DNA from: Datisca glomerata
Lineage: Eukaryota; Streptophyta; Magnoliopsida; Cucurbitales; Datiscaceae
NCBI GenBank assembly: GCA_003255025.1
Contig: QANY01013371.1
Coordinates: forward strand, 145,263-209,262
Direction of reading: 5' to 3'
Length of the DNA: 64,000 nucleotides
Shown here: piece by piece, positions 22,140 through 32,472 of the stretch
Position numbering within the stretch: the first letter of the stretch is position 1
How the letters are laid out: each line of letters starts with the position of its first letter
Made by a program: the position numbers and the translations under genes
The notes under the pieces: model-generated
Database searches by the model: none
The model's input: the letters and a program-made list of their open reading frames with translations, nothing else
What the model was told of the DNA's origin: nothing

Positions 22140-22310
22140 GCCATATGGGTATTTACCTCGTCTATGTGAGTTTACCTCGACCATATCAGCCTAACTCAAC
22201 CCTTTTCCATGTATGTTTGTCTTTGCTATATTGGTTTACCTAAACCATGTGGGTTCACCTCGATCATGTGTGTATCTCAATCATGTGAATTTACCTTTGA
22301 ACTTAGTACT
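22005..22310. repeat. Degenerate short tandem repeats (GTTTACCTCGACCATGTGGG-like)
   Basis: A first half has GGTTCAACCATAGGAG-type units (22010-22120). The second half has TTTACCTCGACCATATG units about 20-24 bp apart (22145-22300). Both are imperfect. Confidence 0.6.
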
Positions 22311-23357
22311 ACTAGCTAAGTCCAAGTTGATTTCCCCCCTCTACAGATGTAATTGTGATGTACTAGAAAATATTCAGTGTCTTTTAGACCGAATATTCAA
22401 TACTTGTTGAAATTCAATGTCCTGTACTTTAAGTATAATACTTTATTCACTTTTTTATTGAGGGAGAATGAATAATTTCTTGAATTCTGAAAAAATATAG
22501 TAAGATCAAATAATTTGAATGAGTAATGAAAATGAGGCATTGCAGAAATATAAGAATTATTTCTTTAACCGTTGGAAATGATTTGATAATCCAAGGTGTC
22601 TAATCTAGTTTAAATGAATGATCTCAAAAAAGACATGCAAGAGCACATAAGCACCCAACAAGAAGAAAAAGCATAGACAGAACATGACAACAAGCTCCTT
22701 GAAATATACAACCAAAACTAAACCACTCACGAGGAACCAAAACAAACAAGCAAAAGCAGGTGAGGGGTTCAAGGAGAACTTGGTGACTGCGGCGAAAAAT
22801 CAAATTCAAAGATATAAAATTAAATCTATTAGCCAACTTCTTTTTGGGGGGTTTAATGGAAGGCATAGGGAGAATTTGGTCAATATTTTGCAATTAATTT
22901 CAACCACTTTAATTAATAATACATACTTTTCCTTTTTATTCGCTAGAGAATATATTAATACTAATATTTGTCTATTAAAGTAATGGACTTATCTCAAATG
23001 GCAATCACCCACTCCATTTCACTATTTCAGCCTAGTGCCTATGACTTTATTGTGATGTAACCATTTTCATCTTGTATGGTTCCCACATCTTTTTGGCCTT
23101 CTCTGCTAGGTTCTTTGGTGGTGGGCATCTCAAGGACGATGCACCATCTCACCTACTTCTCACTCTTAAGTTCTTAACCACTACTGAGAAAGAGAAATGC
23201 TAATAATTGTGAACCATATGGTCAAACAACAGAGTATCAGTATTAATTAACATAATATAAAGGCTCTATTGCACCTAAAGAAAAAAAATGAAAAATGAAA
23301 GAAAATTAGGTGAAACATAGAGAGTTAGTGGAAATTTTGTGAATTATAGAAAATAAT
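22311..23357. other. Intergenic sequence downstream of the glycosyltransferase
   Basis: AT-rich with no coding signal. Overlapping frames on both strands at 22624-22983 have no family features. The last ~300 bp presumably hold the 3' UTR of the minus-strand gene, but a canonical AATAAA near 23.2-23.35 kb was not identified with confidence. Confidence 0.4.
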
Positions 23358-24797
23358 CTAAGAGCAAGATGAAATTTTGTTCTTCCACTTAAGAGCAACC
23401 TCAGTGAGTGCTTTAGTAGAAGACCCATTTTCACTAAGAACATTTAAAGCTGCCTCTTTCAAGTCCTTCATTCGGGCACGAAGTTTTTTTCCTTCTTCAC
23501 CTTCTAACAAAGCCTTCACCACTTTTGCAATCTCTATCCTTTCCACAATCCCACTTTCACTATTAACTTTTGGTCTCAATGCCACTTTTATGTCCTCAGT
23601 TAGCATTACAGCATTCATTTTCTGCTCGGCGTAGAGAGGCCAAGCAATTAGTGGCACACCGGGGACGAGGCTCTCGAGGATCGAGTTAAAACCACAATGG
23701 GTTAAGAAGCCACCGGTTGAGCCATGGGCTAGGACTTGAGCCTGTGGTGCCCAAGATGGCACCACTAGACCTCTCCCTTTGGTCCTTTCTAAGAACCCTT
23801 TTGGTAAGAAATCAAAAGGGTCGTTTTGACTATGCACACTAAAAAAATTAGCGTTTGCTACCTTATCATTTGGACTCCTCACAACCCACAAGAACCTTTG
23901 CTCACTCATTTCTAATCCCAAAGCTAACTCATTGACCTGATCATAAGAAAGGGTCCCACCGCTTCCAAAGGAAACAAATAAAACAGAGCCATGTGGTTGA
24001 TCATCCAACCACCTCAAACACTCTGACTCATCAACCCCACTACTTGGATCCATCTTCACAAGCGGTCCAACCGGGTAAATGGGCGGCTTACCGGGTTCTT
24101 CCTCTATCAGAGATTTTATCGCACCAGGCTCCAATTCCATGAAGCTATTCACTAAAATCCCCTCTGCCAATCTGTATCTAGTTGAATGGTGAAGAACCCA
24201 CTTGTATGCTTCGTTCTTCCGGTCCTGAACCGGGTCGAGCAAATCCTTCCCGTGAATGGGTATACAACCGGGTATCTGAACCGGATCCGGAAGCTCTCTG
24301 TACTCGCAGGTCACCGTTTGGTCTAATTTGGGCAAATAGAGAAACAGAGAGAGAGCCATCGCCGTGGAAGGGTAAAAAATGTAGGGCGAGATTTTAAATT
24401 CAAAAGCCAAATCAAACGCATCGGTGCCGAAAAGATCGACGACCAGACTCACCAGCTTAGTTCCGTCGAGAACCATCGATTTGAGGACGTCGCGCATGGA
24501 AGGAAGAGAGCGAGTGACGGTGAGGGAGATGATGGTTTCGATTTTGGTATCCGATGGGAGGTCGTCGAATTTGACAGCAGGAAGAAAAACGTGACTCATC
24601 GCAGGAGGGAGGGAATCGAGGACGGATTTGAAGGCCTTGGATGGAGGTCCGTCGGTGGGGATGAAGAAGGTGAAGGTGAAATCGTGGCGGTGGAGGAGCC
24701 GCTTGGCGAATTCGACCAGGGGAATCAGGTGGCCCATGCCTGGAGTGGGTAGAACGACTATGTGAGGTGTTTGAGCTTTCGATGGTATCTCCGCCAT
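23358..24797 (-). CDS. UGT72B-like: UDP-glycosyltransferase, UGT72B-type (phenolic/xenobiotic O-glucosyltransferase)
   Basis: An intact intronless 479-residue GT1 enzyme, the normal length for plant UGTs. It transfers glucose from UDP-glucose to phenolic hydroxyls (UGT72 relatives act on hydroquinone, monolignols and chlorophenols) in the cytosol. The N-terminal half has the catalytic His23 in PTPGMGHLIPL and the partner Asp121 in VVDLFGTDAFD, plus a QDRKNEAYKW segment typical of UGT72B. The C-terminal half carries VSFGSGGTL and a full 44-residue PSPG box, Trp349 to Gln392; the terminal Gln fits UDP-glucose. Position 22 of the box is Phe370 (HCGFNS) where nearly all family members have Trp. 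The start is fixed by an upstream TATA-type promoter and by the family N-terminus. It stands alone with transposon DNA on both sides, and no frame damage was seen. Confidence 0.95.
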   Translation of the reverse strand: MAEIPSKAQTPHIVVLPTPGMGHLIPLVEFAKRLLHRHDFTFTFFIPTDGPPSKAFKSVLDSLPPAMSHVFLPAVKFDDLPSDTKIETIISLTVTRSLPSMRDVLKSMVLDGTKLVSLVVDLFGTDAFDLAFEFKISPYIFYPSTAMALSLFLYLPKLDQTVTCEYRELPDPVQIPGCIPIHGKDLLDPVQDRKNEAYKWVLHHSTRYRLAEGILVNSFMELEPGAIKSLIEEEPGKPPIYPVGPLVKMDPSSGVDESECLRWLDDQPHGSVLFVSFGSGGTLSYDQVNELALGLEMSEQRFLWVVRSPNDKVANANFFSVHSQNDPFDFLPKGFLERTKGRGLVVPSWAPQAQVLAHGSTGGFLTHCGFNSILESLVPGVPLIAWPLYAEQKMNAVMLTEDIKVALRPKVNSESGIVERIEIAKVVKALLEGEEGKKLRARMKDLKEAALNVLSENGSSTKALTEVALKWKNKISSCS

Positions 24798-24891
24798 AGT
24801 AGGCTAGGCTAGGCTGAGCTAAGCTTTTCTGGTTTAACTTTTCTTTTGGGAGGGGGAGGAATGTGAAGAAGAAGAGGAAACAATGCCGTGC

Positions 24892-24899
24892 TTAAATAG
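24892..24899 (-). promoter_or_regulatory. TATA-type promoter element of the glycosyltransferase
   Basis: The minus strand reads CTATTTAAG about 95 bp upstream of the start codon. A TTTCCTCTTCTTCTTCACATTCC pyrimidine-rich leader follows, typical of plant 5' UTRs. Confidence 0.6.
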
Positions 24900-24904
24900 A
24901 GGTG

Positions 24905-26132
24905 AGGTTGGACTTGTCTGCGTATCTGTGTATGCGTTGAGACATGTGATCAGATAGAGATTGATTGGCTGGCTGGCTTTTATTTTGATTGTGAGATTAA
25001 TTTCTTATATGGTATAATTATGTATGGTAGTATGCAAAATATTCATATCCAATGTGTTGTTAGCACATTAATTATGTTGGCAATATTTATTCAGATTAGG
25101 ATCTTATCATTTGAGTAATAGTTTGAAGTTAAATGTTATTTAATTAACTGGAAAAGTGTGTCATCAAATTTCTCTTATGTATCACACAATAATGTATCAC
25201 ATGTACATTTTTCACTTGAATACACATAAATAAATAGAGATATTATCAAATTTATTGATTGGTTTTTTCACACCATATAAATAAGGATAACGACATATTT
25301 GACCTACCTCTATCAAATCGAACACTATGGTACTATAAATACTTTTTAAAAATGAATTTTAATTATGTAACATAATAGGAAGAAATGTAATATATATTCC
25401 TAAGAGTGATAAATGTATCTTAAATTAAGTAGAACTACTTCTAACTTTGTAGTAGTTTCTTATTTATGCAAAAAGAAGGAAAAAAAGAGTAAATTACAGA
25501 ATTTATTAATTTAATAGAAGAATCATCATTAGTGAGCAAGTGATTAGTGAGCAAGTGATTGATAATTTTAAGAATTAAAATGATATAATAATTATTTATA
25601 AATTAATATTTTTTACCTATAAATATTGATCATTTGAAAATACTCAATTATTTAATAAATACAACATTAATATTTGTAAATTTGTTTGTAAGGGAGAAAG
25701 GTGGGGTCATAGTACGACTGGAAAGTGGGGACGAAAAAATTTCCAGAGAGAATGGGACTTTTCCAAATTCGAAGAATGGTGTGCTTTGTGCTGTGCACTT
25801 ATGTTTGGGAACAGATGATGTCAAGTCTCACGTAAGGCTTATGTTATCCAACTTTTTCTAACCATGGAATTCCCGTGTTTGAATTCTATTTTACTTCCTT
25901 CTAGAATGCTTTTGTTTATTTTGGTTGAAAATTGCATGTATTTTTGGATTTTACCAATCATGGGAAGTCATCATTATCAATTGATTAAAAAGTATGCAGT
26001 CTGTAATTAATTCATCATCATTTGCCCATCATGTTTGGTTATTTTGCCTTTTGGATTAAGTATTTATTTATATATATCCATATTTTTCCAAGGTGGAAAT
26101 AGATTTTTGTTACCCTTCTTTTAAAGAGATCT
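24905..26132. other. Upstream intergenic region
   Basis: Very AT-rich. A 17-bp direct repeat (GTGAGCAAGTGATTA) occurs twice at 25532-25563. The frame 25634-25861 has no recognisable motif. It ends at the first base of the copia LTR at 26133. Confidence 0.5.
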
Positions 26133-26434
26133 TGTTGAGATTTTTCTTAAAATCTTTATGCACTGCAGTTCAATATTATGTAGTTAATAATTAATTATTA
26201 ATATCAGAATAAATTATTAAATAAAAATAATAATATATCTAATAGGGAAAATTAAAAATATGAACACTAAATTTAATGTGAAAAATTATTTTGAGTGGAG
26301 GGAATAATCACGGGACAAATTCTGAATAATTCTTCCACTATAATAAATAATGAGATACATCAAATTTCTTCTCTATATAGAACTAAATGCTTAGACCAAT
26401 AAAAAGATTAATATATGTCACCATTAACAGTGGA
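26133..26434 (-). repeat. Copia 3' LTR, distal part
   Basis: Begins TGTTGAGATTTTT on the plus strand, matching TGTTGGGATTTTATT at the inner edge of the 5' LTR (44961). The last five bases (GTGGA, 26430-26434) are the left target copy of the inserted element. Confidence 0.75.
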
Positions 26435-27201
26435 TGCTATGAGTGTATTCTCAACCACCAATGACGCAACGACGTGTGTCATGCCATACTAGAAAGCTCT
26501 CGATGTCAGGAAAGGAGTAGAACCGGCCTCGACTGATCAACCTCAAGTAAGCTCGAGTTGTACAAAATATGGTATACACAAGAAACACAAGTCCACGAAG
26601 AGGACTCAGATAGTACTGAGCATAGGGTCATCATTGCCCGTCGAAAGCAACACTCCAGGTGGCATCTCCCCTCTAAGCCCAAGCATCCCACCGGTCCAAT
26701 CACCGCGGTAGAATGGCAGGATAGCCTTCGTCTGGTCACCTCATGAGCACATTGACACTTAACATCCACCAGTTTTATGTCAAATGTCGCCTCATTTCTA
26801 TCTAATCAATGCCAATCAAGATAGATCTATGTCCCGGGAAACTTACCCAACATGCATTTGAAGGCTTCTTCGACACGCACCTTCATACACAAGGACTCAT
26901 GTATAAATATATCTAGAAATTAACATCAAAGGTAGGCCAACTTCCCTTACAAAAATTATGCCAAAATATTGACATCGGATGACTTAGGCATCGAAGGCTT
27001 TTAGCCAGGGCAACCACCCCCCGACTCCCCATCTACAGGGTTCCTTGTCTGTGTTTTGAAGACATTGAGGTCGGGGTAAGCTTTAGCTGTGAGGAAAAGA
27101 ACGTGTACCGCGGGAGGAGAGAGCGTGAGCAATGTTACCATCGTGGACACCTTCAATAAGAAAGATCAACACATGTACAGTTGAATTTTTTGACGGAAAC
27201 A
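26435..27201 (+). repeat. 5' LTR of the inserted non-autonomous element
   Basis: Starts TGCTATGAG. It shares with the 3' copy TTCTCAACCACCAATGA.GCAACGACG, AGGTGGCA.CTCCCCTCTAAG and the TATA region CATGTATAAATATATC (26899-26914). Alignment to the other LTR stops near 27112, yet the primer site starts at 27203. Either the LTR extends to about 27201 and the 3' copy lost its last ~90 bp, or the leader is unusually long. Confidence 0.65.
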
Positions 27202-27202
27202 A

Positions 27203-27219
27203 TTGGCGCCATCTATGGG
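27203..27219 (+). promoter_or_regulatory. Gypsy-type primer-binding site
   Basis: TTGGCGCCATCTATGGG is close to the TGGCGCC-start primer sites common in plant Ty3/gypsy elements. Confidence 0.65.
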
Positions 27220-28108
27220 AACAACTATAAAGTGATCCCTGTCGAAGCATTAGAGCCCTTTATCATCCTAGAAGGAGAAAATGGGCCCAACGCTCTACGT
27301 CGACAGAATTTAGGATGAAGAGGTAGACATGCCCGTCTCACTACTAGGGAAGGAACCTCCTACCTCCCTTAGGACTATCCAACAAAGGAAGAAGGATGTG
27401 GTGGTTGTAACCTCTATGATATAACTAAAAAAAAGGAAATAAGTATCATTCGTCGCCCAAGTCATGATGGTTTCTTGCATGGAAATAATCACTCCAGGAA
27501 AGACGAGGGCACACCGAAGCCTGACCTTGGAAGGCCAGGTTCAATGTTGATGAATTTTGGTTGTGACCATCCAGATAAAAAAATGAGGATGGTCAAGACT
27601 TTTCACACCAACCTCTATGAGATCCATGATTTTCACAATGGGGGCACACCGACGTAGCCTCCCCCCACCCTCGCACTCCTGGGTGAAGCAAACAACACCA
27701 TAAGGATATGGAGCCTATAATACATGCACCACCTGAGGGACAACCCCAGAAAGGAACTCGAAAGGCCAGAATGGTTGGCCGTACTCTCACCAAATTTCTA
27801 GAGAGTGAAAGATCATAACAAGTTCACTCTTAGCACGAGCAGAGGTGGAGATCGCGGGTCCTACCATTGACATAAGGATGAAGCTCAGACAAGGGGACGC
27901 TCGAACAAAAAAGGGAGGGCCCAAGTCTCAGAAAATAGAAGCTCAACTATCTTAGCTCTCCTACCTTGGTATAACGGATGACGAAGGCCGAGTACTTATT
28001 GATAGTCTTTGGATAAGAGAATGTGTTGTAGGAATATTTACCAATGATTTTTTGAATGTTCCAAAAGCCTCTGAGGACCGACTCTCCTACGACACGCGAC
28101 GAAGGGAA
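27220..28108 (+). other. Leader/gag-like remnant of the non-autonomous element
   Basis: About 890 bp between primer site and arrays. A short open stretch right after the primer site (ALEPFIILEGENGPNA, ~27245-27295) may be a gag start relic. The remainder is stop-filled on the plus strand. Overlapping short frames on both strands at 27310-27793 are unconvincing. Confidence 0.4.
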
Positions 28109-28509
28109 AAAGTGATAACTGGTAAAAGCATTCTAGCCGATCAGTCGAGATTAAACAAAAAATGATGACTGGCAAAGACACTCTAGTCACCTAGTCAAGA
28201 TTAAATAAAAAGTGATGACTGGTAAATGCACTATAGCAGACTAGTCGGGATTAAATAAAAAGTGATAAATAGTAAAAGCACTCTAGCCGACCAGTCGAGA
28301 TTAAACAAAAATTGATGACTGAGAAATGCATTATAGCCGACCAATCAGGATTAAACAAAAAGTGATGGCTGGTAAAGGCATTCTAGCCGAGCAGTCAGGA
28401 TTAAATAAAAAATGATGACTGGTAAATGCATTCTAGCCGACTAGTCAGGATAAAATAAAAAGTGATTACTGGTAAAGGCTCTCAAGAAGACCAGTTGGGA
28501 TTAAACAAA
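28109..28509. repeat. 50-bp tandem repeat, 8 copies
   Basis: Units of exactly 50 bp such as AGTGATGACTGGTAAA...AGTCGGGATTAAATAAA follow head to tail, with about 10-20% divergence between units. Confidence 0.9.
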
Positions 28510-28695
28510 ACGTGATCACTGGCAAGGTCCCCGAACCCATCATTCACGATTCGACAAGTGATGATTAGCGAGGTCCCCGAACCCACTATTCAGGATTCGA
28601 CAAGTGATGATTGGTGAAGTCTCTGAGCCCACCAATCGGGATTCGAGGAGTGATGACAGGTGAGGTCATCGAGCCCGTCAGTTGGGATTCGATAA
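28510..28695. repeat. 46-bp tandem repeat, 4 copies, derived from the 50-bp unit
   Basis: Units AGTGATGATTAGCGAGGTCC...CAGGATTCGACA are 46 bp. They share the GTGAT.ACTGG start and the GGATT end with the adjacent 50-bp units, so the second array looks like an offshoot of the first. Confidence 0.85.
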
Positions 28696-29365
28696 AAGGT
28701 GTATGTCGAGCACTCACCAAGGATCTAGCCAGAGCAGACACACCTGGCTAGATATCGACAAAAGTTGTATGCCAAGCACTTATGCTCGCAGAATGGATAA
28801 ATGATCTAGCCAGAGCACGCACGCCTGACTACATACTGATAAAAGTTTTTTACCGAGCACTCATGCTTGCAGACATGATTAAGGATCTAGCAAGAGCGGG
28901 CACACCTGAGAAGATATCGATAAAAGGTTTATGCCGAACACTCATACTCACAAACAAGATCAATATCTAGCTAGATTAGACACGCTTGGCTAGATATCGA
29001 CAAAAGGTTTTTACTGAGCACTAATGCTCACAGACAGGATCAATGATCTAGACAGAGCAGGCACGTCTGGCTAGATATCTAGAAAAAATTTCTGTCGAGG
29101 ACTCAAGCTCGCAGATGAGATTAAGGATCTAGCTAGAGCAGGCACGCCTGACTAGATATCAACAAAAGGTTTATGCCGAGCACTCATGCTCGTAGACAAG
29201 ATCAAAGATCTAGCCCGAGCAGAAAAATCTTGGCTAGATATTGACAAGAGATGTCTGCCGAGCACTCATATTCTCATATAGGATCAAAGATTTAGCTAGA
29301 GTAGGAAAAGTTTAGCTAGATATGGATAAGAGATCTGTCGAGCACTCATGCTAGATAATGGTCTT
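28696..29365. repeat. ~81-bp tandem repeat, about 8 copies
   Basis: The anchor GATATCGACAAAAGG recurs at 28751, ~28832, 28913, 28993, 29073, 29155, 29237 and 29318, giving intervals of 80-82 bp. Each unit has GCCGAGCACTCATGCTCGCAGA and GATCTAGCCAGAGCAGGCAC phrases. Confidence 0.9.
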
Positions 29366-29989
29366 GTAAGAGGCAATCTCAACACCAAAAGTAAGGATAT
29401 CTACTGAGCATTATAGCTCGGGATAAGACCCTCCGATGAGCATTCCAATTCGGGACCACGAATCAGGTAAATTAAAGTTAGCAAGGACACATCGCCTAGT
29501 ATAATGACTCAAAACAACTACACAACTCATGATTAAGGCCTCATCTAGAGTGGATTAAGGATCGACTATTGGAAAAGAACTACGCATGGCATGCTCAAGA
29601 CAAGAGAAAGGCAAGAACGAAAATAAAAAATTAGCCGGAAGAAAAGAAAGTTTATTTTCATCAATAATCAAAGGACTACAAGTATAAGTAAGGGTACACA
29701 ATTCTCCTTGATTAAGGAGAAGACCCCCTAGCTTAACTAAAAGGCCCCTATGGAGGAGAGCAATCCCCTAATCCGGGGTAAAGTCTCCGCGGCTCCTTCG
29801 ACTCGTCCGAGATCTCAAGGACTCTGGTTGCCCTGATCTTTAGAACTCAATCTCTCAAACTTAAGGAGAAATAGGGAAGCCCCATCTTTGGTTCAGTGCT
29901 CTCGGATGATGTGATTGTGAGGGTTCTGCTTGGCCTACCACCGGTGCAACAATCCACTCCAACGACCAATGGTGTAAGTTGATGAAAGA
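29366..29989. other. Internal sequence of the non-autonomous element
   Basis: No gene seen. Some array-like phrases (GAGCATTATAGCTCGGGA, GAGCATTCCAATTCGGGA) trail the 81-bp array. Confidence 0.4.
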
Positions 29990-30216
29990 ACGAAAGGGAT
30001 GGCGGCACTGGAGGAGGAAGATAGGTTGTGGCCGATCAGGTACTTCATTATGAAGTAAAGGATAATGTACCCGCCACATTACAGGCCCTTATCAAGGGTA
30101 ACAGAACGAAAGGGATTGCGGCACAAAAGGAGGAAGATAGGTTGTGGATCAAGGTACTTCATTATGAAGTAAAGGATAAGGTACCCACCACATTACAGGC
30201 TCTTGTCAAGGGTAAC
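29990..30216. repeat. ~112-bp direct duplication with internal palindrome
   Basis: GAACGAAAGGGAT at 29990 recurs at about 30104. Both copies contain TACTTCAT T ATGAAGTA, perfect 8-bp arms around one base, and end in CTT(A/G)TCAAGGGTAAC. Confidence 0.8.
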
Positions 30217-30358
30217 GTATGTATAGCCAGGGATAGGTAGCCAACGTCGATAAAAGGTTCACCGGACAGGCCAATCGATGGCAGGGAAATCACCACTATA
30301 AAGTAGTTCAGACACAGATCTCAGATACTGGAGGATACCCAAGTCCTTTACTAGGGAA

Positions 30359-31038
30359 ACTATTATAAGTGTCTTCTCAACCACCAATGATGCAACGACG
30401 CGTGTCACTCCATACTAGGAATCTCCCGATGATAGGAAATAGCAGGATCAACCTCGACTGATCAGCTTCACAAAAGCTTTGGGTGCACAGACCTGAGCAT
30501 ACATAAGAAAATATGTCCATGAAGCGGACTTAGATAGTATCGAGCATATGGAAAGCATTGCCCGTCAAAAGCAACACTCAAGGTGGCACTCCCCTCTAAG
30601 CCCAAGCATCCCACTAGTCCAATCAGTCCTGTAAAATGGGACAATAACCTCCATCTGGTCACCTCATAGGATCACTAACATTTAATATTCGCTAGCTTTA
30701 TGTCAAATGTCACCTCCTTTCCATCTAATCTGCATCAGTCAAGATAGATTTTTATCCCGAGAAACTTCCCCAACACGCCTTTGAAGGCTTCTTCGACACG
30801 CATCTTCCTACATAAGGAATCATGTATAAATATATCTAGAAATTAACACCAAAGGTAGGCCAACTCTCCCTTATAGAAATTATGCCAAAATATCGACCAT
30901 CAACTGACTTAGGCATCAAAAGCCTTTAGGTAGGGCAATCACCCCCTAGTTCCCCTTTTACAGGGTTCTTTGCCTGTGTTTTACAGGCGTTGAGGTCGAG
31001 AGAAGTTTTAACTTAGAGGATAAGCATGTGTATCACCA
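30359..31038 (+). repeat. 3' LTR of the inserted non-autonomous element
   Basis: Aligns with the 5' copy from TATTATAAGTGTCTTCTCAACC to AGGATAAGCATGTGTATCACCA. The first two bases are AC instead of TG. It is followed by GTGTA (31039-31043), the target copy. Confidence 0.7.
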
Positions 31039-31440
31039 GTGTAGGGGCTCTCCAAATTAACTGTAGAAAAAATTGATCGAATACCAAACCTTTGAGGATG
31101 ACCACGAATATATCCTCAGATTACCACTGTTGTTATCTCTCTTCCCTCATGTACCAGTGGCTCACCAAGTTTCTCACAAAACACCATTAAAGTGCTTGCA
31201 AATGTCACAAAGAGGTCATAGACTTCTCTTCACCTAAGTAGGCGGCTTACAGAAGGAGATATCTTTATCACACTTCAAATTGCACCTAATTTTGCCCTAT
31301 TTAATTAGAATTGGATTTTTAATTCATATATGAACACTTCACGCCTTGTTATGCATCCAAAAACATATAAAGCCACGTACTCTTATAACTCCAACTTAGG
31401 CTTTAAGCTCACTTCCTTCAAATAAAAGGGATACCCAACA
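31039..31440 (-). repeat. Copia 3' LTR, proximal part
   Basis: Aligns with 45270-45645 (for example CCACTTTCTCACAAAACACC-type text and AATGAACACTTCACGCC). It ends in ACCCAACA, directly beside the polypurine tract (minus TCTGGAGGGGGAGTT, 31441-31455). Confidence 0.75.
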
Positions 31441-31455
31441 AACTCCCCCTCCAGA
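31441..31455 (-). promoter_or_regulatory. Copia polypurine tract
   Basis: Minus strand TCTGGAGGGGGAGTT abuts the LTR start TGTTGGG, as expected for plus-strand priming in LTR retrotransposons. Confidence 0.75.
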
Positions 31456-31521
31456 CTATGTAGAGCAGTCCATGTTACCCGTTGTTTCTCAGCATGCCTC
31501 ATACTTATTCTTAGGTAAGTT

Positions 31522-31875
31522 TCACGTCAATAACTTCACCAACTTCCTAATGCGGTTCTCATGGAAAGCTGTTATCCCTTTCTGCATGGCTCTTACCCAC
31601 TTTTCTTGGTGGCTATCTGTCTTAGCCCCTTTGTAGTCATCTGAATTTCGTCCATCAATAGAAACTATGTCATTACCTTGAGTACATCTAGTAGACGATT
31701 GTCGCTCTCTAGTAGACCTTTGTAGATGAATAATCACATTAGCTAGTGGAATGAAAAATGGATGAGCTTCCCGTGTTGTTTTCTTATCAATAACACATTC
31801 ATTAAGAAGATCACTATCATTGTCTCTACCATCATCGTTCCTTGAAGATGTAGGTTTGGATTTAACCCAATTCAA
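31522..31875 (-). pseudogene. Copia pol fragment: linker and start of reverse transcriptase
   Basis: 117 residues. The C-terminal half has RRSTRER-like QRSTRERQSSTR, then a DSHQEKWVRAMQKGI segment. This is the conserved entry to the copia RT domain (substrate-facing N-terminus, before the catalytic YVDD block). The frame then ends at a stop after LVKLLT. The rest of RT and RNase H are deleted, because the polypurine tract follows within 70 bp. The protein is not functional. Confidence 0.75.
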
Positions 31876-32054
31876 TGAGACTGAGGCTTTTCAACTAACA
31901 TCAAACCTGCAATAGTCTGTCCATAAAGAAATTTCACATCTTGGCTTTGGATAAATTTCTCCTCAACTGTATTACATTGTTTCTCCTTCACTACTTTCAC
32001 CAAATCCTTGGTGAGCTTTATAGATGTCATGTAGAGAGTAGGATTTTTCCCCAT
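31872..32054 (-). pseudogene. Copia pol fragment: pre-integrase region
   Basis: 60 residues with TLYMTSIKL, resembling the GAG-pre-integrase segment (TLY.T) that precedes the HHCC finger of copia integrase. The integrase core with DDE is absent between here and the RT fragment, so roughly 1 kb of pol was deleted. Confidence 0.6.
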
Positions 32055-32104
32055 CTAGCTACTACCATTGACCCTTTGGTGAGTTTCCATTTACCTTCAC
32101 CGAA

Positions 32105-32422
32105 TTAATTATGATAACCATCATCATCGAGTTGACCTGTAGAAATCAAGTTTAGTCGAATCCCCGGAACGTGTCCCACATTCTTAAATACTAGCTTGCA
32201 CCTGATATCTGTCTCTAGACACACATCTCCAATCCTTGTCATCTTGGAGGTACTATCATTCCCCATCTTCACTACACCAAAGTCACCTGATATATAAGAT
32301 GAGAAGATATCCCTTCTGGAGGCAACAAGTATAGTGACGGCACTATCGACTACCCAATCTGTGTCTAGGCATCTACCATTCACTAAGTTCTCTAGTGAGA
32401 TAACAAGCACGTCTTGACTCAT
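32105..32422 (-). pseudogene. Copia pol fragment: aspartic protease
   Basis: 105 residues with WVVDSAVT (the family norm is DSAAS/DSGAS), FSSYISGDFGVVKMGN, then VGHVPGIRLNLISTGQL, which is diagnostic for copia proteases that process the gag-pol polyprotein. The adjoining gag and pre-integrase parts are in other frames or behind stops, so the gene is dead. Confidence 0.8.
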
Positions 32423-32472
32423 GGATGCAACGTCTTTGTTGAATGATTACTCTTATCGCCATTTTCATTTTG

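Larger units (their letters stand above)
26435..31038 (+). mobile_element. Non-autonomous LTR retrotransposon with three tandem arrays, inserted in the copia 3' LTR
   Basis: Two related LTRs (26435-about 27112 and 30359-31038, ~680 bp aligned) flank 3 kb with no recognisable gag-pol. A gypsy-type primer site TTGGCGCCATCTATGGG is at 27203-27219. The flanks are GTGGA and GTGTA, and the undisturbed copia LTR at 45 kb has GTGTAGG at the equivalent place, so this is the target duplication. The internal region is mostly tandem repeats. Lack of coding capacity makes it a LARD-like element moved by a partner. Confidence 0.7.

Noticed and set aside
24182..24397. 71-residue plus frame over the glycosyltransferase
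   Set aside because: Antisense shadow of the intact UGT coding sequence; same for the plus frame at 23377-23634.
28109..28695. Regular 46-50-bp repeats considered as CRISPR-like
   Set aside because: There are no unique spacers between repeats and the context is plant nuclear; simple tandem repeats.
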